NCBI GenBank assembly: GCA_018335875.1
Contig: JAGXRN010000056.1
Location: 1-48,127, forward strand
DNA: 48,127 bases
Direction of reading: 5' to 3'
Source: Dethiobacter sp.
GTDB lineage: Bacteria > Bacillota > Dethiobacteria > Dethiobacterales > Dethiobacteraceae
Below are positions 16,196-23,536 of the stretch, one piece after another. A program made the position numbers and the translations under genes. Position 1 is the first letter of the stretch. The number at the start of each line of letters is the position of its first letter. Below the pieces are notes generated by a model, which worked only from the letters and a program-made list of their open reading frames with translations, was not told the origin of the DNA and did not search any database.

Positions 16196-16978
16196 TTGGA
16201 ATATGATGCTAAGTACTTTGTACAAACACTGGCAAAAGGCCTTTCAGTTCTAAATACTTTTCAATCTGACCAAGATGAGTTTGGCATATTAGAATTAAGC
16301 GAATTTAATAATTTGCCGCAAAGTACAGTTCAAAGAATAGTTAATACACTTGAAATTAAAGGATATCTAATTCAAAACCCTAGTTCAAAAAAATACCGAT
16401 TATCATTGAAATTACTTATACTGGAAAATAAAATCGGCACTATGAAGATTTGGCTAGAAAAAACCAAAGCCCATATGATAAATTTGAATAAAAAATGTGG
16501 GGAAACCGTAAATCTTGCAGTACGCTCCGAGAATACATTGATATATTTAGATAAAGTAGATTCATCTCATATGCTTAGGCCTAACTTTATAGTTGGTGAT
16601 AAATATCCGCTGCACTGTACAGGACTAGGCAGATGCTTAATATCAGATTTAGAGGAAGATCGTATTAATCTCTTATTAGGTGGAACGCTGGAAAAATTGA
16701 CTCCTAAAACAAAGGTTACATTATCTGACTTAAAAGAAGATTTGAAAAAAATAAAAGATGATGGTTATCTTTTGGATGATGAGGAATTTAATTTAGGACT
16801 AACTTGTATAGCTGCACCAATATATGCTTTTGGCAATAAAGTAATAGCAGCAATTAGTGTTTCACTGCCGAAAGTAAGATTTGATTCTGAAATAAACCAA
16901 AAGCTCGTTCAATGGATAAAAGAAACAGCTAATATAATATCTGAAGATTATAAATATTTGCTTAACGGGGAAAAGTAA
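16196..16978 (+). CDS. IclR-family transcriptional regulator
   Basis: Regulator with an N-terminal winged helix-turn-helix (about residues 8-70: TLAKGLSVLNTF, then FNNLPQSTVQRIVNTLEIKGYL) and a C-terminal IclR effector domain (about 75-255: HCTGLGRCLISDL, FNLGLTCIAAPIYAF). IclR proteins usually control catabolic operons in response to a small acid. The 260-residue form starting at TTG 16196 is preferred because GAAAGGAG stands 10 bases before it. The ATG at 16160 is too near the TATAAT box. It is transcribed away from the KFOR operon and is the only regulator of the AT-rich island, so it probably controls KFOR and perhaps the transporter and dehydrogenase genes. Confidence 0.88.
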   Translation: MEYDAKYFVQTLAKGLSVLNTFQSDQDEFGILELSEFNNLPQSTVQRIVNTLEIKGYLIQNPSSKKYRLSLKLLILENKIGTMKIWLEKTKAHMINLNKKCGETVNLAVRSENTLIYLDKVDSSHMLRPNFIVGDKYPLHCTGLGRCLISDLEEDRINLLLGGTLEKLTPKTKVTLSDLKEDLKKIKDDGYLLDDEEFNLGLTCIAAPIYAFGNKVIAAISVSLPKVRFDSEINQKLVQWIKETANIISEDYKYLLNGEK

Positions 16979-17051
16979 TTGTCTCGTTGGTTGCGAAACA
17001 TCTAAGGACAATGCGTAAATAAGGTGACTCATTCTCCTGGGCAAAATAATT

Positions 17052-17087
17052 AACCACTGTGGCTAATCCACTGTGGTTTCTTGCTTT
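17052..17087 (+). terminator. Terminator after the IclR gene
   Basis: AACCACTGTGG, a 5-base loop (CTAAT) and CCACTGTGGTT pair with one central mismatch, followed by TCTTGCTTT. The same nine bases CCACTGTGG occur in both arms as a direct repeat, so the hairpin is near-palindromic. Placed 74 bases after the IclR stop. Confidence 0.6.
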
Positions 17088-17200
17088 AATGGTCGGCGCG
17101 AGAGATTTTAACTAGTTTAAATGTTCATTAATCCTCCGGCTTAACAATTGAGGATTCACCTCTGTTGCAAAAGGATAAATAGCCTCTGAACCTCGTATTG

Positions 17201-17263
17201 AACTTCATCCAGGATATGTTCGGAATCAGTGCCATGAACATCTAGAAGAGTGATTTCCGTTCC
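17201..17263 (-). pseudogene. Decayed fragment of a second sigma-K gene
   Basis: The minus-strand codons GTEITLLDVHGTDSEHILDEV closely match the intact sigma-K next door (GNEITLLDVLGTDAEHVLDVV), with many base differences, so this is an old paralogous piece and not a recent copy. Only about 21 residues align; on both sides the frame becomes unrelated sequence, although it stays open over 17156-17380. The segment corresponds to the linker after region 2 of the sigma factor. The best-known genetic insertion into sigK, the skin element of Bacillus subtilis, lies a little upstream of this position. A remnant of an element that once joined sigK is one explanation; simple duplication and decay is another. 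Confidence 0.65.
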
Positions 17264-17394
17264 CGCTACCCCCTGACAGAAACGGCTTTTAAACGCTGCC
17301 AGGTCAGGCTGCAAAACGGTATTCACTTCATAGTTGCACATAACCAAATTTGTCAATAAAAAAACGAATAATCCTTCCAACCCTAGAAGTGTCC

Positions 17395-17504
17395 ATACTA
17401 AAGAATTATGTAGAAACTAAATATGCTTAACCCGGGTTATCAGCGACAAAATATCTTAATAAACAAAAAAAACAGCCCGCAATAGGGCTCTAATTCTTTA
17501 GTAT
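17395..17504. repeat. 14-bp inverted repeats enclosing a terminator
   Basis: ATACTAAAGAATTA (17395-17408) and TAATTCTTTAGTAT (17491-17504) are perfect inverted repeats 82 bases apart. They enclose the sigK terminator and part of the decayed segment. They could be the ends of a very small mobile element or an RNA stem. Confidence 0.6.
17462..17490 (-). terminator. Rho-independent terminator of sigK
   Basis: On the minus strand AGCCC, loop TATTGC and GGGCT are followed by GTTTTTTTTG. This is a textbook terminator 58 bases after the sigK stop. Confidence 0.82.
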
Positions 17505-17547
17505 TGAATAATAGACAGGCCCATATAAGGTAATTATTCCCCCCCTG

Positions 17548-18237
17548 TCACTCCTGAAACTCTTCCGATATCTTATGAATAACCTTTTTCTCGATACGGG
17601 AGACGTAAGAACGGGAAATGCCAAGTTCCCTAGCTATCTCTTTTTGGGTGCGGCGCCTGCCCATTGGCAGGCCAAAGCGCATGGCAAGGACTTTGCGCTC
17701 CCTCGGCTTCAGCTTTCCTATAACTTTATATAGCTTTGCTTCCAGGATCTTTTGTTCCACTACGTCAAGGACGTGCTCAGCATCGGTGCCAAGGACGTCT
17801 AAGAGAGTGATTTCGTTGCCTTCCTTGTCTGTGCCGATGGGGTCGTGAAGCAGCACTTCTGCTTTGCGCTTGGTAATTGCTCTGATATGCATCAGTATTT
17901 CATTTTCTATACAGCGGGCGGCATAGGTGGCAAGGCGGGTCCCCTTATCCGAATTGTAAGAGTCGATTGCTTTGATGAGGCCGACGGCACCGATGGAAAT
18001 AAGGTCTTCCTGCTCTTCCCCTGTATTCTCGAATTTCTTAATAACATGGGCGACAAGTCTCAGATTGCGCTCGATGAGGATGCTCCTGGCATCCAGGTCC
18101 CCTGCGGACATCCTCTCTAAACAATCTCTTTCTTCTGTGGGTGAGAGAGGCTGTGGGAATGAATTATTGTTTAAGTAAGATACCAGGAGGACAATTTCCC
18201 TGACCACAGCTGCAACTAGCGCCACAAAAGGTATCAA
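17548..18237 (-). CDS. sigK: RNA polymerase sporulation sigma factor SigK
   Basis: Late mother-cell sporulation sigma factor that directs coat and spore-maturation genes. The 229 residues show a pro-sequence-like hydrophobic N-terminus (VALVAAVVREIVLLVSYLNNN). Region 2 follows (LVAHVIKKFENTGEEQEDLISIG, here split by me at ENTGEE; ATYAARCIENEILMHIR), and region 4 carries a helix-turn-helix (KEIARELGISRSYVSRIEKK). The match to SigK rather than SigE or SigG rests on the N-terminus, the FENTG segment and HDPIGTDKEGNEI. The gene is uninterrupted, unlike sigK genes split by a skin element. The start is TTG 18237 with GGGGGTGA about 8 bases upstream. It lies last in a string of minus-strand cell-envelope genes, with its own probable promoter. 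Confidence 0.92.
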   Translation of the reverse strand: MIPFVALVAAVVREIVLLVSYLNNNSFPQPLSPTEERDCLERMSAGDLDARSILIERNLRLVAHVIKKFENTGEEQEDLISIGAVGLIKAIDSYNSDKGTRLATYAARCIENEILMHIRAITKRKAEVLLHDPIGTDKEGNEITLLDVLGTDAEHVLDVVEQKILEAKLYKVIGKLKPRERKVLAMRFGLPMGRRRTQKEIARELGISRSYVSRIEKKVIHKISEEFQE

Positions 18238-18271
18238 CTAAAAAATCACCCCCGCTATAAAATCACTCTTA

Positions 18272-18298
18272 CATAATATGCGGAGGATTTGTTTTTGT
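18272..18298 (-). promoter_or_regulatory. Sigma-K/sigma-E type promoter ahead of sigK
   Basis: On the minus strand AC (18298-18297), 16 bases, then CATATTATG (18280-18272) nearly match the sigma-K consensus AC-N16/17-CATAnnnTA, with the last base differing. The same -10 also resembles sigma-E sites. It is 34 bases ahead of the TTG start. Autoregulation of sigK is known in bacilli; here it is inference. Confidence 0.5.
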
Positions 18299-18329
18299 GA
18301 CTGGAAGCAGCATATTTTTTTGTTTTTAT

Positions 18330-19985
18330 TTATCTAAGCGGCAGGATCGCTTCCATCAGCTCCCTGAAGATAGTCGGCGTTTTATTACCTTTTTCCTTAG
18401 TTTCAGAGAATACTACCATCACCAGCGGATTTTCATTAACGGGGGCAAATCCGGCAAACCAGGTATAATTATAATTAGTGCCGGTTTGTGCTGTCCCTGA
18501 TTTGCCGGCGGCTGTAAAATAGCTCTTGCCGGCTTCATGGGCAGTCCCTGTGACTGTAACTTCAATCATCAGTTCAGTAAGCCTTCTGGTGGTGTCGGCG
18601 GAAAGTACCCTTGTGCCGGGCTGGACCGGGAAATACCGGATGGTATCGCCTTTGTTGTCAACTATCCTGCTGACGAGACGCGGCTTGATATCACGGCCTT
18701 GGTTGGCCACAATTGTCATCAGCCGGCCCAGCTGCAGCGGGGTGGTTTCCACCAGGCCCTGGCCGATGGATGTATTGGCAAGGTCGCCAAGAAAGGGGAT
18801 TTCCTCAAGCGAGGGCATTCTGCCTGCTTTTTCGCCGTGAAGTGTGATTCCCGCCGCCTCGCCCAGGGCAAAACGGTCTGCGAAGGCAAGCACTGTCTCC
18901 CGGCCAAGGCGCTGGCCGAGGTTTATAAAATAAGCGTTGCAGGATACCGCCAGCGCTCTTTTCAGGTCTACTTCACCATGAGCCCTGCCCTCAAAGCAGG
19001 AGACTCTTCTGTCGCCCACTTCAATGCTGCCCTCGCAGATAAAGGGGACATCCGCCAGGCCTGTGTCAAGAGCTGCTGCTGCCAGCACCACTTTAAAGAC
19101 AGAACCCGGCGCATAAGAGCGGATGGCCCGGTTGATAAAGGGCATGTCAGGGTGGCTTTTTATTTCTTCAAACCTGCTGTGGCTTACTCCGGTGTATGCT
19201 TCTGTGAGGAGGTCGTTGGGGAAAGAGGCCATGGCCAGAATATCGCCGGTTTTGGGCTCAAGGACAACAATGGCCCCTCTTGTAAGATGCTTTTCCCCTA
19301 TCCTTTCGGTTGCTGCCTGCATGGAGCTGTTTATGGTTGTGACCACATCAAAGGGGCGGCGGGGGTTGTCGTCACTCCAGTCCCTGAAACCAAGCCCGCT
19401 GATAAGGCGGGACTGTGCATCTACAACAGCTGCCAGCGTAGAGGGACGGCGGGCGGCCAGGTAGTCGTCAAAATAGAGCTCAAGCCCGCTCCTTGCAGTA
19501 TATATGAGTTCGCGGAAAGGTGGCCTTTCCCTGACAATCTCGTCTTTCTGGATATCACCTGTGATATGGGGAGCGAGCAGGGAAGTGCCATAGCGTATCT
19601 CCAATTGAGCAGGCACCAGGCCTGCCGTGTTTTCTCTCTGCAGTGAGGCGATAACAGCCTGATCGGCGATGATGTGGGTGGAGCTGCGTTTTCCCTCACC
19701 CTTTACAGCCAGCGCCTGCCTTGTTTCATTGTCAAGCATCGGTTCAAATGAAACGAGCACCGGTTCCCACAGTGTGCCAAGCAAAGATTTGCCATGGCGG
19801 TCTAGAATCTGCCCGCGCCCCGTGGCATAGACCAGCCGCAGGGAACGCTGAATGACAGCCGCTTTGGAAAACTCGGCCCCTTTGACGACCTGAATTACAA
19901 AAAGCCTTGCGGCCAAGGCAAAGCCGGCCAGTAAGAACAGCAATATTACCAGCAAAAGCCTTGACTGCATCTCGTGCCTGCGCAT
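18330..19985 (-). CDS. Class B penicillin-binding protein (transpeptidase)
   Basis: Membrane-anchored peptidoglycan transpeptidase that crosslinks stem peptides outside the cell. After a basic start, one membrane helix covers about residues 9-29. A PBP dimer domain follows (about 50-215), then the transpeptidase domain. All three active-site motifs are present: SVFK with nucleophile S295, SCN at 348-350 and KSG at 495-497. The 551-residue form from ATG 19985 is chosen because GGAGGG precedes it. That ribosome site is locked in a 9-bp stem (19993-20036). Its position between U32/mltG and sigK suggests a role in growth or spore-cortex/septum synthesis (PBP2 or SpoVD type); the sequence does not settle which. 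Confidence 0.9.
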   Translation of the reverse strand: MRRHEMQSRLLLVILLFLLAGFALAARLFVIQVVKGAEFSKAAVIQRSLRLVYATGRGQILDRHGKSLLGTLWEPVLVSFEPMLDNETRQALAVKGEGKRSSTHIIADQAVIASLQRENTAGLVPAQLEIRYGTSLLAPHITGDIQKDEIVRERPPFRELIYTARSGLELYFDDYLAARRPSTLAAVVDAQSRLISGLGFRDWSDDNPRRPFDVVTTINSSMQAATERIGEKHLTRGAIVVLEPKTGDILAMASFPNDLLTEAYTGVSHSRFEEIKSHPDMPFINRAIRSYAPGSVFKVVLAAAALDTGLADVPFICEGSIEVGDRRVSCFEGRAHGEVDLKRALAVSCNAYFINLGQRLGRETVLAFADRFALGEAAGITLHGEKAGRMPSLEEIPFLGDLANTSIGQGLVETTPLQLGRLMTIVANQGRDIKPRLVSRIVDNKGDTIRYFPVQPGTRVLSADTTRRLTELMIEVTVTGTAHEAGKSYFTAAGKSGTAQTGTNYNYTWFAGFAPVNENPLVMVVFSETKEKGNKTPTIFRELMEAILPLR

Positions 19986-19992
19986 AATAATA

Positions 19993-20036
19993 CCCTCCAG
20001 GTAGAGTCGGTAAATAATTATTCTTAACCTGGAGGG
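19993..20036 (-). promoter_or_regulatory. Hairpin hiding the ribosome binding site of the PBP gene
   Basis: On the minus-strand RNA CCCUCCAGG (20036-20028) pairs perfectly over 9 bp with CCUGGAGGG (20001-19993) around a 26-base loop. The second arm contains the Shine-Dalgarno GGAGGG that lies 7 bases before ATG 19985. Folding would block initiation, so this may be a translational switch. On the plus strand the same stem is followed by CATTTTTT and could act as a terminator for antisense transcripts. Confidence 0.6.
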
Positions 20037-20048
20037 CATTTTTTATTC

Positions 20049-21263
20049 TTATTTGGTTTTGCGGCGGACGAGGGAGTATTCTTCTACCGGGGATGGTACA
20101 TGGAATGAGACATGTTCCTGGACGCGGATTGCTGCGGGGATGGGCTGGCCTTCCGGGTTGCGCAGGTCGGTGACGGGTATTTCACGGCTGTTTGTGGTGG
20201 GCCCGGTTATCTCCAGTGTTTCCCCTTCGGCAAAACGGTTGCGCATTTCCACTGTGGCCCTGCCGTCCCGGCAGGAACGGACAACGCCCACAAATTCATG
20301 GCTGGCTTCCTGCGCTGTTGTGTGGTAAATCTGTCCGTCCGCCCCGGGGTTGCCGTTCATAAAGCCCCCGGAGTACGGGCGGTGGCTAATTTTGCGCAGT
20401 TCTTCGTGCCAGGCAGGGTTGGGGGTGAAATTCTTGGGGTTTGATAAGCAGGCGTCAAGCGCCTGGCGGTAGACACGTGTCACAGTGGCCACATAATTGA
20501 CGCTTTTCATCCTGCCTTCGATTTTAAAACTGTTGACTCCGCTTCTGACGAGTTGGGACAGGGAGTCCAGCAGGCAGAGGTCGCGAGAATTCATAATATA
20601 GATGCCGCGTTCGTCCTCAAGCACGGGCATATACTCGCCCGGCCGTTTTTCTTCCAGCAGGTGGTACTTCCAGCGGCAGGCCTGGGCGCATTCGCCGCGG
20701 TTGGCGCTGCGGCCTTCCATGAAGTGGCTGAGGTAGCAGCGGCCCGAATATGCCCAGCACATCGAGCCGTGTATGAATACTTCAAGTTCTATACTTACTT
20801 TATCACGTATTTCACTGATTTCCTGCAGTGAAAGCTCTCTGGCCAGTACTACCCGTTTGAATCCCGCCTGCTGCCAGAAAAGGGCGCTCTGCCAGTTGGT
20901 GGTGTTGGCCTGTGTACTGAGGTGGCAGGGGAGCGACGGGGCATTTTCCCGCGCCAGGGTAAAAACGCCGGGGTCGGCCACAATCAGGGCGTCCACGCCG
21001 ATTTTCTCAAGGGAAGCCAGGTAGGGCGGCAGGCGGAGGATATCGTCATTGGCGGCAAAAATGTTTACTGTCACATAAACTTTGGCGCCCCGGTCATGGG
21101 CAAATGCCACTCCCGCTCTCATATCTTCTTGTGAAAAATTGCCGGCAAAGGCGCGCATGCCAAATTCGCTGCCGGCCAGGTAGACAGCGTCAGCGCCGTA
21201 AACCACTGCCATTTGCAGCTTTTCCAGGTCGCCCGCCGGGGCCAGGATCTCGGGTTTTAACAA
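20049..21263 (-). CDS. Peptidase U32 family protein
   Basis: Member of the U32 (collagenase-like) family, which in bacteria includes the RlhA/TrhP RNA-hydroxylation proteins as well as supposed peptidases. The TIM-barrel start (KPEILAPAGDLEKLQMAV) and the U32 signature region (HGSMCWAYSGRCYLS, then NRGECAQACRWKY, with several conserved cysteines) are clear. A C-terminal beta domain covers about the last 100 residues. I choose TTG 21263 with GAAGGGA a few bases upstream. The longest frame would begin at 21320 and overlap mltG by 44 bases. Of about 404 residues, normal for the short U32 type. The neighbours alaS, yqgF and mltG make it part of a conserved clostridial neighbourhood. Confidence 0.85.
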   Translation of the reverse strand: MLKPEILAPAGDLEKLQMAVVYGADAVYLAGSEFGMRAFAGNFSQEDMRAGVAFAHDRGAKVYVTVNIFAANDDILRLPPYLASLEKIGVDALIVADPGVFTLARENAPSLPCHLSTQANTTNWQSALFWQQAGFKRVVLARELSLQEISEIRDKVSIELEVFIHGSMCWAYSGRCYLSHFMEGRSANRGECAQACRWKYHLLEEKRPGEYMPVLEDERGIYIMNSRDLCLLDSLSQLVRSGVNSFKIEGRMKSVNYVATVTRVYRQALDACLSNPKNFTPNPAWHEELRKISHRPYSGGFMNGNPGADGQIYHTTAQEASHEFVGVVRSCRDGRATVEMRNRFAEGETLEITGPTTNSREIPVTDLRNPEGQPIPAAIRVQEHVSFHVPSPVEEYSLVRRKTK

Positions 21264-21276
21264 CTTAATCTTCCCT

Positions 21277-22320
21277 TCACCTTTTACTGCGGTTTGTCTG
21301 CACTTTGCTGTAGTTGGCATTGTGCTCCGCCAGTGTTTTGGCGAAATAGTGCCCGCCGCTGCCGTCTTCTTTGGCCCTGTAATACAGGTAGTCCACGTCG
21401 GCTGGAAAGAGGGCAGCCTCGATTGACCTGCGCCCGGCGGCTGCGATGGGGCCGGGCGGCATGCCGGCTACTTTGTAGGTGTTATAAGGTGAGTCCACTT
21501 CCAGGTCCTTGTAGAGAACCACTGTTTTATGCTCGCCAAGGGCGTATATCACTGTGGCGTCTATCTGCAGAAGCATCTTTCTGCGCAGGCGGTTGTGGAG
21601 CACTGCCGACACCAGTTGCCGTTCACTGTCCACCTGCACCTCACGCTCAATCAGAGAGGCCAGCGTTAAAACCTGGTGAATGCTCAGGTCCAACTCAGCT
21701 GCCCTTGCCCGCAGGCGGTCATCTAAAACAGTCGCCAGCTGTGACTGCAGTCTGTTTAATATTGTCTGCGCTGTTGCTCCTTCTTCAAACTCATAAGTGT
21801 CGGGGAAAAGATAGCCTTCCATGGCATAGCGCTGGCCGGGCAGAACCTGGCCCAGGGCGGGAGCGGCCGTTGAAGCAAGCTCAAAAAACTCTTCATAATC
21901 AACCAAACCGCTGGCGGCAAGGCGCTCTGCAATCTGTTCCAGCGTCAGTCCCTCAGGGACAGTGACCATCACTGTGTTGCGAAAGACATCGCCCGCCACC
22001 AGTTTTTTCATAATCTCTTCAATCGTCATACCGTAGCTTAAGAGATAATTGCCCGCTTTAAACTTGTGGTCCATTGCGCGGTACTTGGCCCAGTAGCGAA
22101 ATACAGTACTGCTGCGGATTAAACCGGCCTCCTGCAGCGCGGCAGCAATGCCTGATGTAGGGGAACCAGGCTCAATGGTTACAAAAACCTCACCATGGGC
22201 TGCGGCAGGAATATCTACAGGCTGAAGCAGTGTATTAATTTGCAGGGCAAGCAAGCCAAACGCTACGGCCAGGAGAAGAGCTACCCCTCCCAGAATCCGT
22301 AGCGGTGTGCGCATCATCAT
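21277..22320 (-). CDS. mltG: Endolytic transglycosylase MltG
   Basis: Membrane-bound lytic transglycosylase that cuts nascent peptidoglycan glycan strands and so limits their length. One N-terminal membrane helix lies at about residues 9-30, then a LysM-like domain (about 45-140: EPGSPTSGIAAALQEAGLI, FKAGNYLLSYGMT) and the YceG/MltG catalytic domain (about 140-330). The catalytic glutamate is in ASLIERE, and the GYLFPDTYEF and PYNTYKVAGMPPGPI signatures are present. The ATG 22320 has GGAGG at 7 bases. The gene lies 18 bases after the DUF1292 stop in the alaS-to-sigK string. Confidence 0.95.
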   Translation of the reverse strand: MMMRTPLRILGGVALLLAVAFGLLALQINTLLQPVDIPAAAHGEVFVTIEPGSPTSGIAAALQEAGLIRSSTVFRYWAKYRAMDHKFKAGNYLLSYGMTIEEIMKKLVAGDVFRNTVMVTVPEGLTLEQIAERLAASGLVDYEEFFELASTAAPALGQVLPGQRYAMEGYLFPDTYEFEEGATAQTILNRLQSQLATVLDDRLRARAAELDLSIHQVLTLASLIEREVQVDSERQLVSAVLHNRLRRKMLLQIDATVIYALGEHKTVVLYKDLEVDSPYNTYKVAGMPPGPIAAAGRRSIEAALFPADVDYLYYRAKEDGSGGHYFAKTLAEHNANYSKVQTNRSKR

Positions 22321-22338
22321 TTGTCATCCTCCGACTAT

Positions 22339-22662
22339 CTACAGTTCTTCGTCCTCTTCTTCCTCTTCGTCGTCCTCATCGTATTCTTCACCGTCATCGT
22401 AATTAATCTCTTCCCAGGCTTTGGCAACCGTTTCCCATTCCTCTTCGTCTTCCACCGCCAGCAGTGTATGCTCTTCTTCAGTTTCAACAATACGGAAGAT
22501 GATGGCTTCGTCCCCGCCAGGCTCACTGTTTGCAAACTCGGGTTCTGTAGGCAGCAGTATTGCATAATCATTATCATTTACATTTAAAATATCCAGCAGT
22601 ACAAAATTATGCTCTTTTCCTTCTTCATCGACCAAGGTTACCAGATCATTCTGTTCTGTCAT
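22339..22662 (-). CDS. DUF1292 domain protein (YrzB family)
   Basis: Small acidic cytosolic protein of the DUF1292/YrzB family, whose function is not known. The 107 residues begin with the family core (LVTLVDEEGKEHNFVLLD, then NDNDYAILLP and ALVEDEEEW-like segment) and end in an unusual run of aspartate and glutamate covering roughly the last 20 residues. The acidic tail is longer than in most relatives I recall. Its fixed place between yqgF and mltG is typical of Firmicutes and supports the call. ATG 22662 has AGAGAGG upstream. Confidence 0.9.
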   Translation of the reverse strand: MTEQNDLVTLVDEEGKEHNFVLLDILNVNDNDYAILLPTEPEFANSEPGGDEAIIFRIVETEEEHTLLAVEDEEEWETVAKAWEEINYDDGEEYDEDDEEEEEDEEL

Positions 22663-22723
22663 AATTATATACCTCTCTTTACGTATTAGTAAATGACCAT
22701 ATTTTTCTCCATCTCGCCGGAAA

Positions 22724-23152
22724 TTATCCCCTGTCAGGCTTGGGGGCGTGTGCTTGCAGGTAATTCTGCAGTATCAGAGACGCTGCCAGCTTGTCAATTA
22801 CTTTGCGTCTTTTGGCGCGGCTGATGTCGGCGGAAATGAGTGTGCGCTCAGCTTCCATGGTTGTCAGCCGTTCATCCCACAACTTTACAGGCAGGTTTAG
22901 CTCTGCGGACAACTGACGGGCAAACAAGGCTGCCGCCTCGGCACGGGGGCCAATGGTATTGTTCATATTTTTGGGATAGCCGACAATAATTTCTATTACC
23001 CCGTATTCCTCTACCAACTGCCGCAGTCTCTCGAGGTCTTTTTCCCAGGTGCTCCGCCTGATTACCTCAACACCCTGGGCCGTCCAGCCCAAACTGTCGC
23101 TGACTGCCACACCAATGGTACGGTCTCCCACATCCAGCCCCATTAAACGCAT
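22724..23152 (-). CDS. yqgF: Holliday junction resolvase-like RNase YqgF/RuvX
   Basis: RNase H-fold nuclease family (YqgF/RuvX), linked to 16S rRNA 5'-end maturation and possibly Holliday junction resolution. The 142 residues show the metal-binding aspartate motif GLDVGDRTIGVAVSD near the start, DERLTTMEAERTL in the middle and the closing IDKLAASLILQNYL. I place the start at ATG 23152 (MRLMGLDVG), which has GAGGTG 6 bases upstream. The longer open frame to 23416 would overlap the ireB gene in another phase and has no family-like sequence. Confidence 0.92.
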   Translation of the reverse strand: MRLMGLDVGDRTIGVAVSDSLGWTAQGVEVIRRSTWEKDLERLRQLVEEYGVIEIIVGYPKNMNNTIGPRAEAAALFARQLSAELNLPVKLWDERLTTMEAERTLISADISRAKRRKVIDKLAASLILQNYLQAHAPKPDRG

Positions 23153-23213
23153 CACAGGCACCTCATTGCAATAAAAAATATGGCGCCCGGCCGGACCGGG
23201 CGTAACCCAAACA

Positions 23214-23486
23214 TCAACTGCCGTTATCCAGCTTCTCCAGATAAGACTTGACCAGTTCTTCCAAAAGTTCGTCGCGCTCAAGCTTGCGGATGAGGACGCG
23301 GGCGTTTTTGTGACTGGTAATGTATGCAGGATCTCCTGACAGCAGGTAGCCCACAATTTGATTGATGGCATTATAGCCCTTCTCTTTAAGCGCTTCATGG
23401 ACATCTGCAAAAACATCCCGGGCCTGGTACACTTCGTCGTCGACTTTGCGTTTGAACTTCATCGTCTGGTCAAAGGAACCGTTCAT
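23214..23486 (-). CDS. ireB: IreB family regulatory phosphoprotein (UPF0297)
   Basis: Small 90-residue cytosolic protein of the IreB/UPF0297 family. In Enterococcus faecalis IreB is a phosphorylated target of the kinase IreK and affects cephalosporin resistance. The hallmark sequence is present: [12 protein letters not shown], then [19 protein letters not shown] and [13 protein letters not shown]. The ATG 23486 has GGGGGTG upstream. It sits in the invariant order alaS-ireB-yqgF. The threonine near the N-terminus (residue 8) corresponds to the phosphorylated region of the family. Confidence 0.93.
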   Translation of the reverse strand: MNGSFDQTMKFKRKVDDEVYQARDVFADVHEALKEKGYNAINQIVGYLLSGDPAYITSHKNARVLIRKLERDELLEELVKSYLEKLDNGS

Positions 23487-23536
23487 ATTTTCACCCCCGG
23501 TATATTACCTTGCTGTTATTTTCGCTTATTTTCCTG

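Noticed and set aside
17548-18237. sigK split by a skin element in the present genome
   Set aside because: The gene is continuous from the hydrophobic start to the final helix-turn-helix, so no current interruption exists.
18537-19646. Long open frame (369 codons) on the plus strand inside the PBP gene
   Set aside because: It is exactly antisense to a gene with all three transpeptidase motifs. The translation has low-complexity, Cys-rich composition without any domain, and no ribosome site is seen.
21294-21965. Plus-strand frame of 223 codons antisense to mltG
   Set aside because: Shadow of GC-rich coding DNA. The translation is Arg/Cys/Pro-rich and without motifs.
23153-23416. Upstream extension of the yqgF frame
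   Set aside because: It overlaps ireB in another phase, has no family similarity, and a good ribosome site marks ATG 23152 as start.
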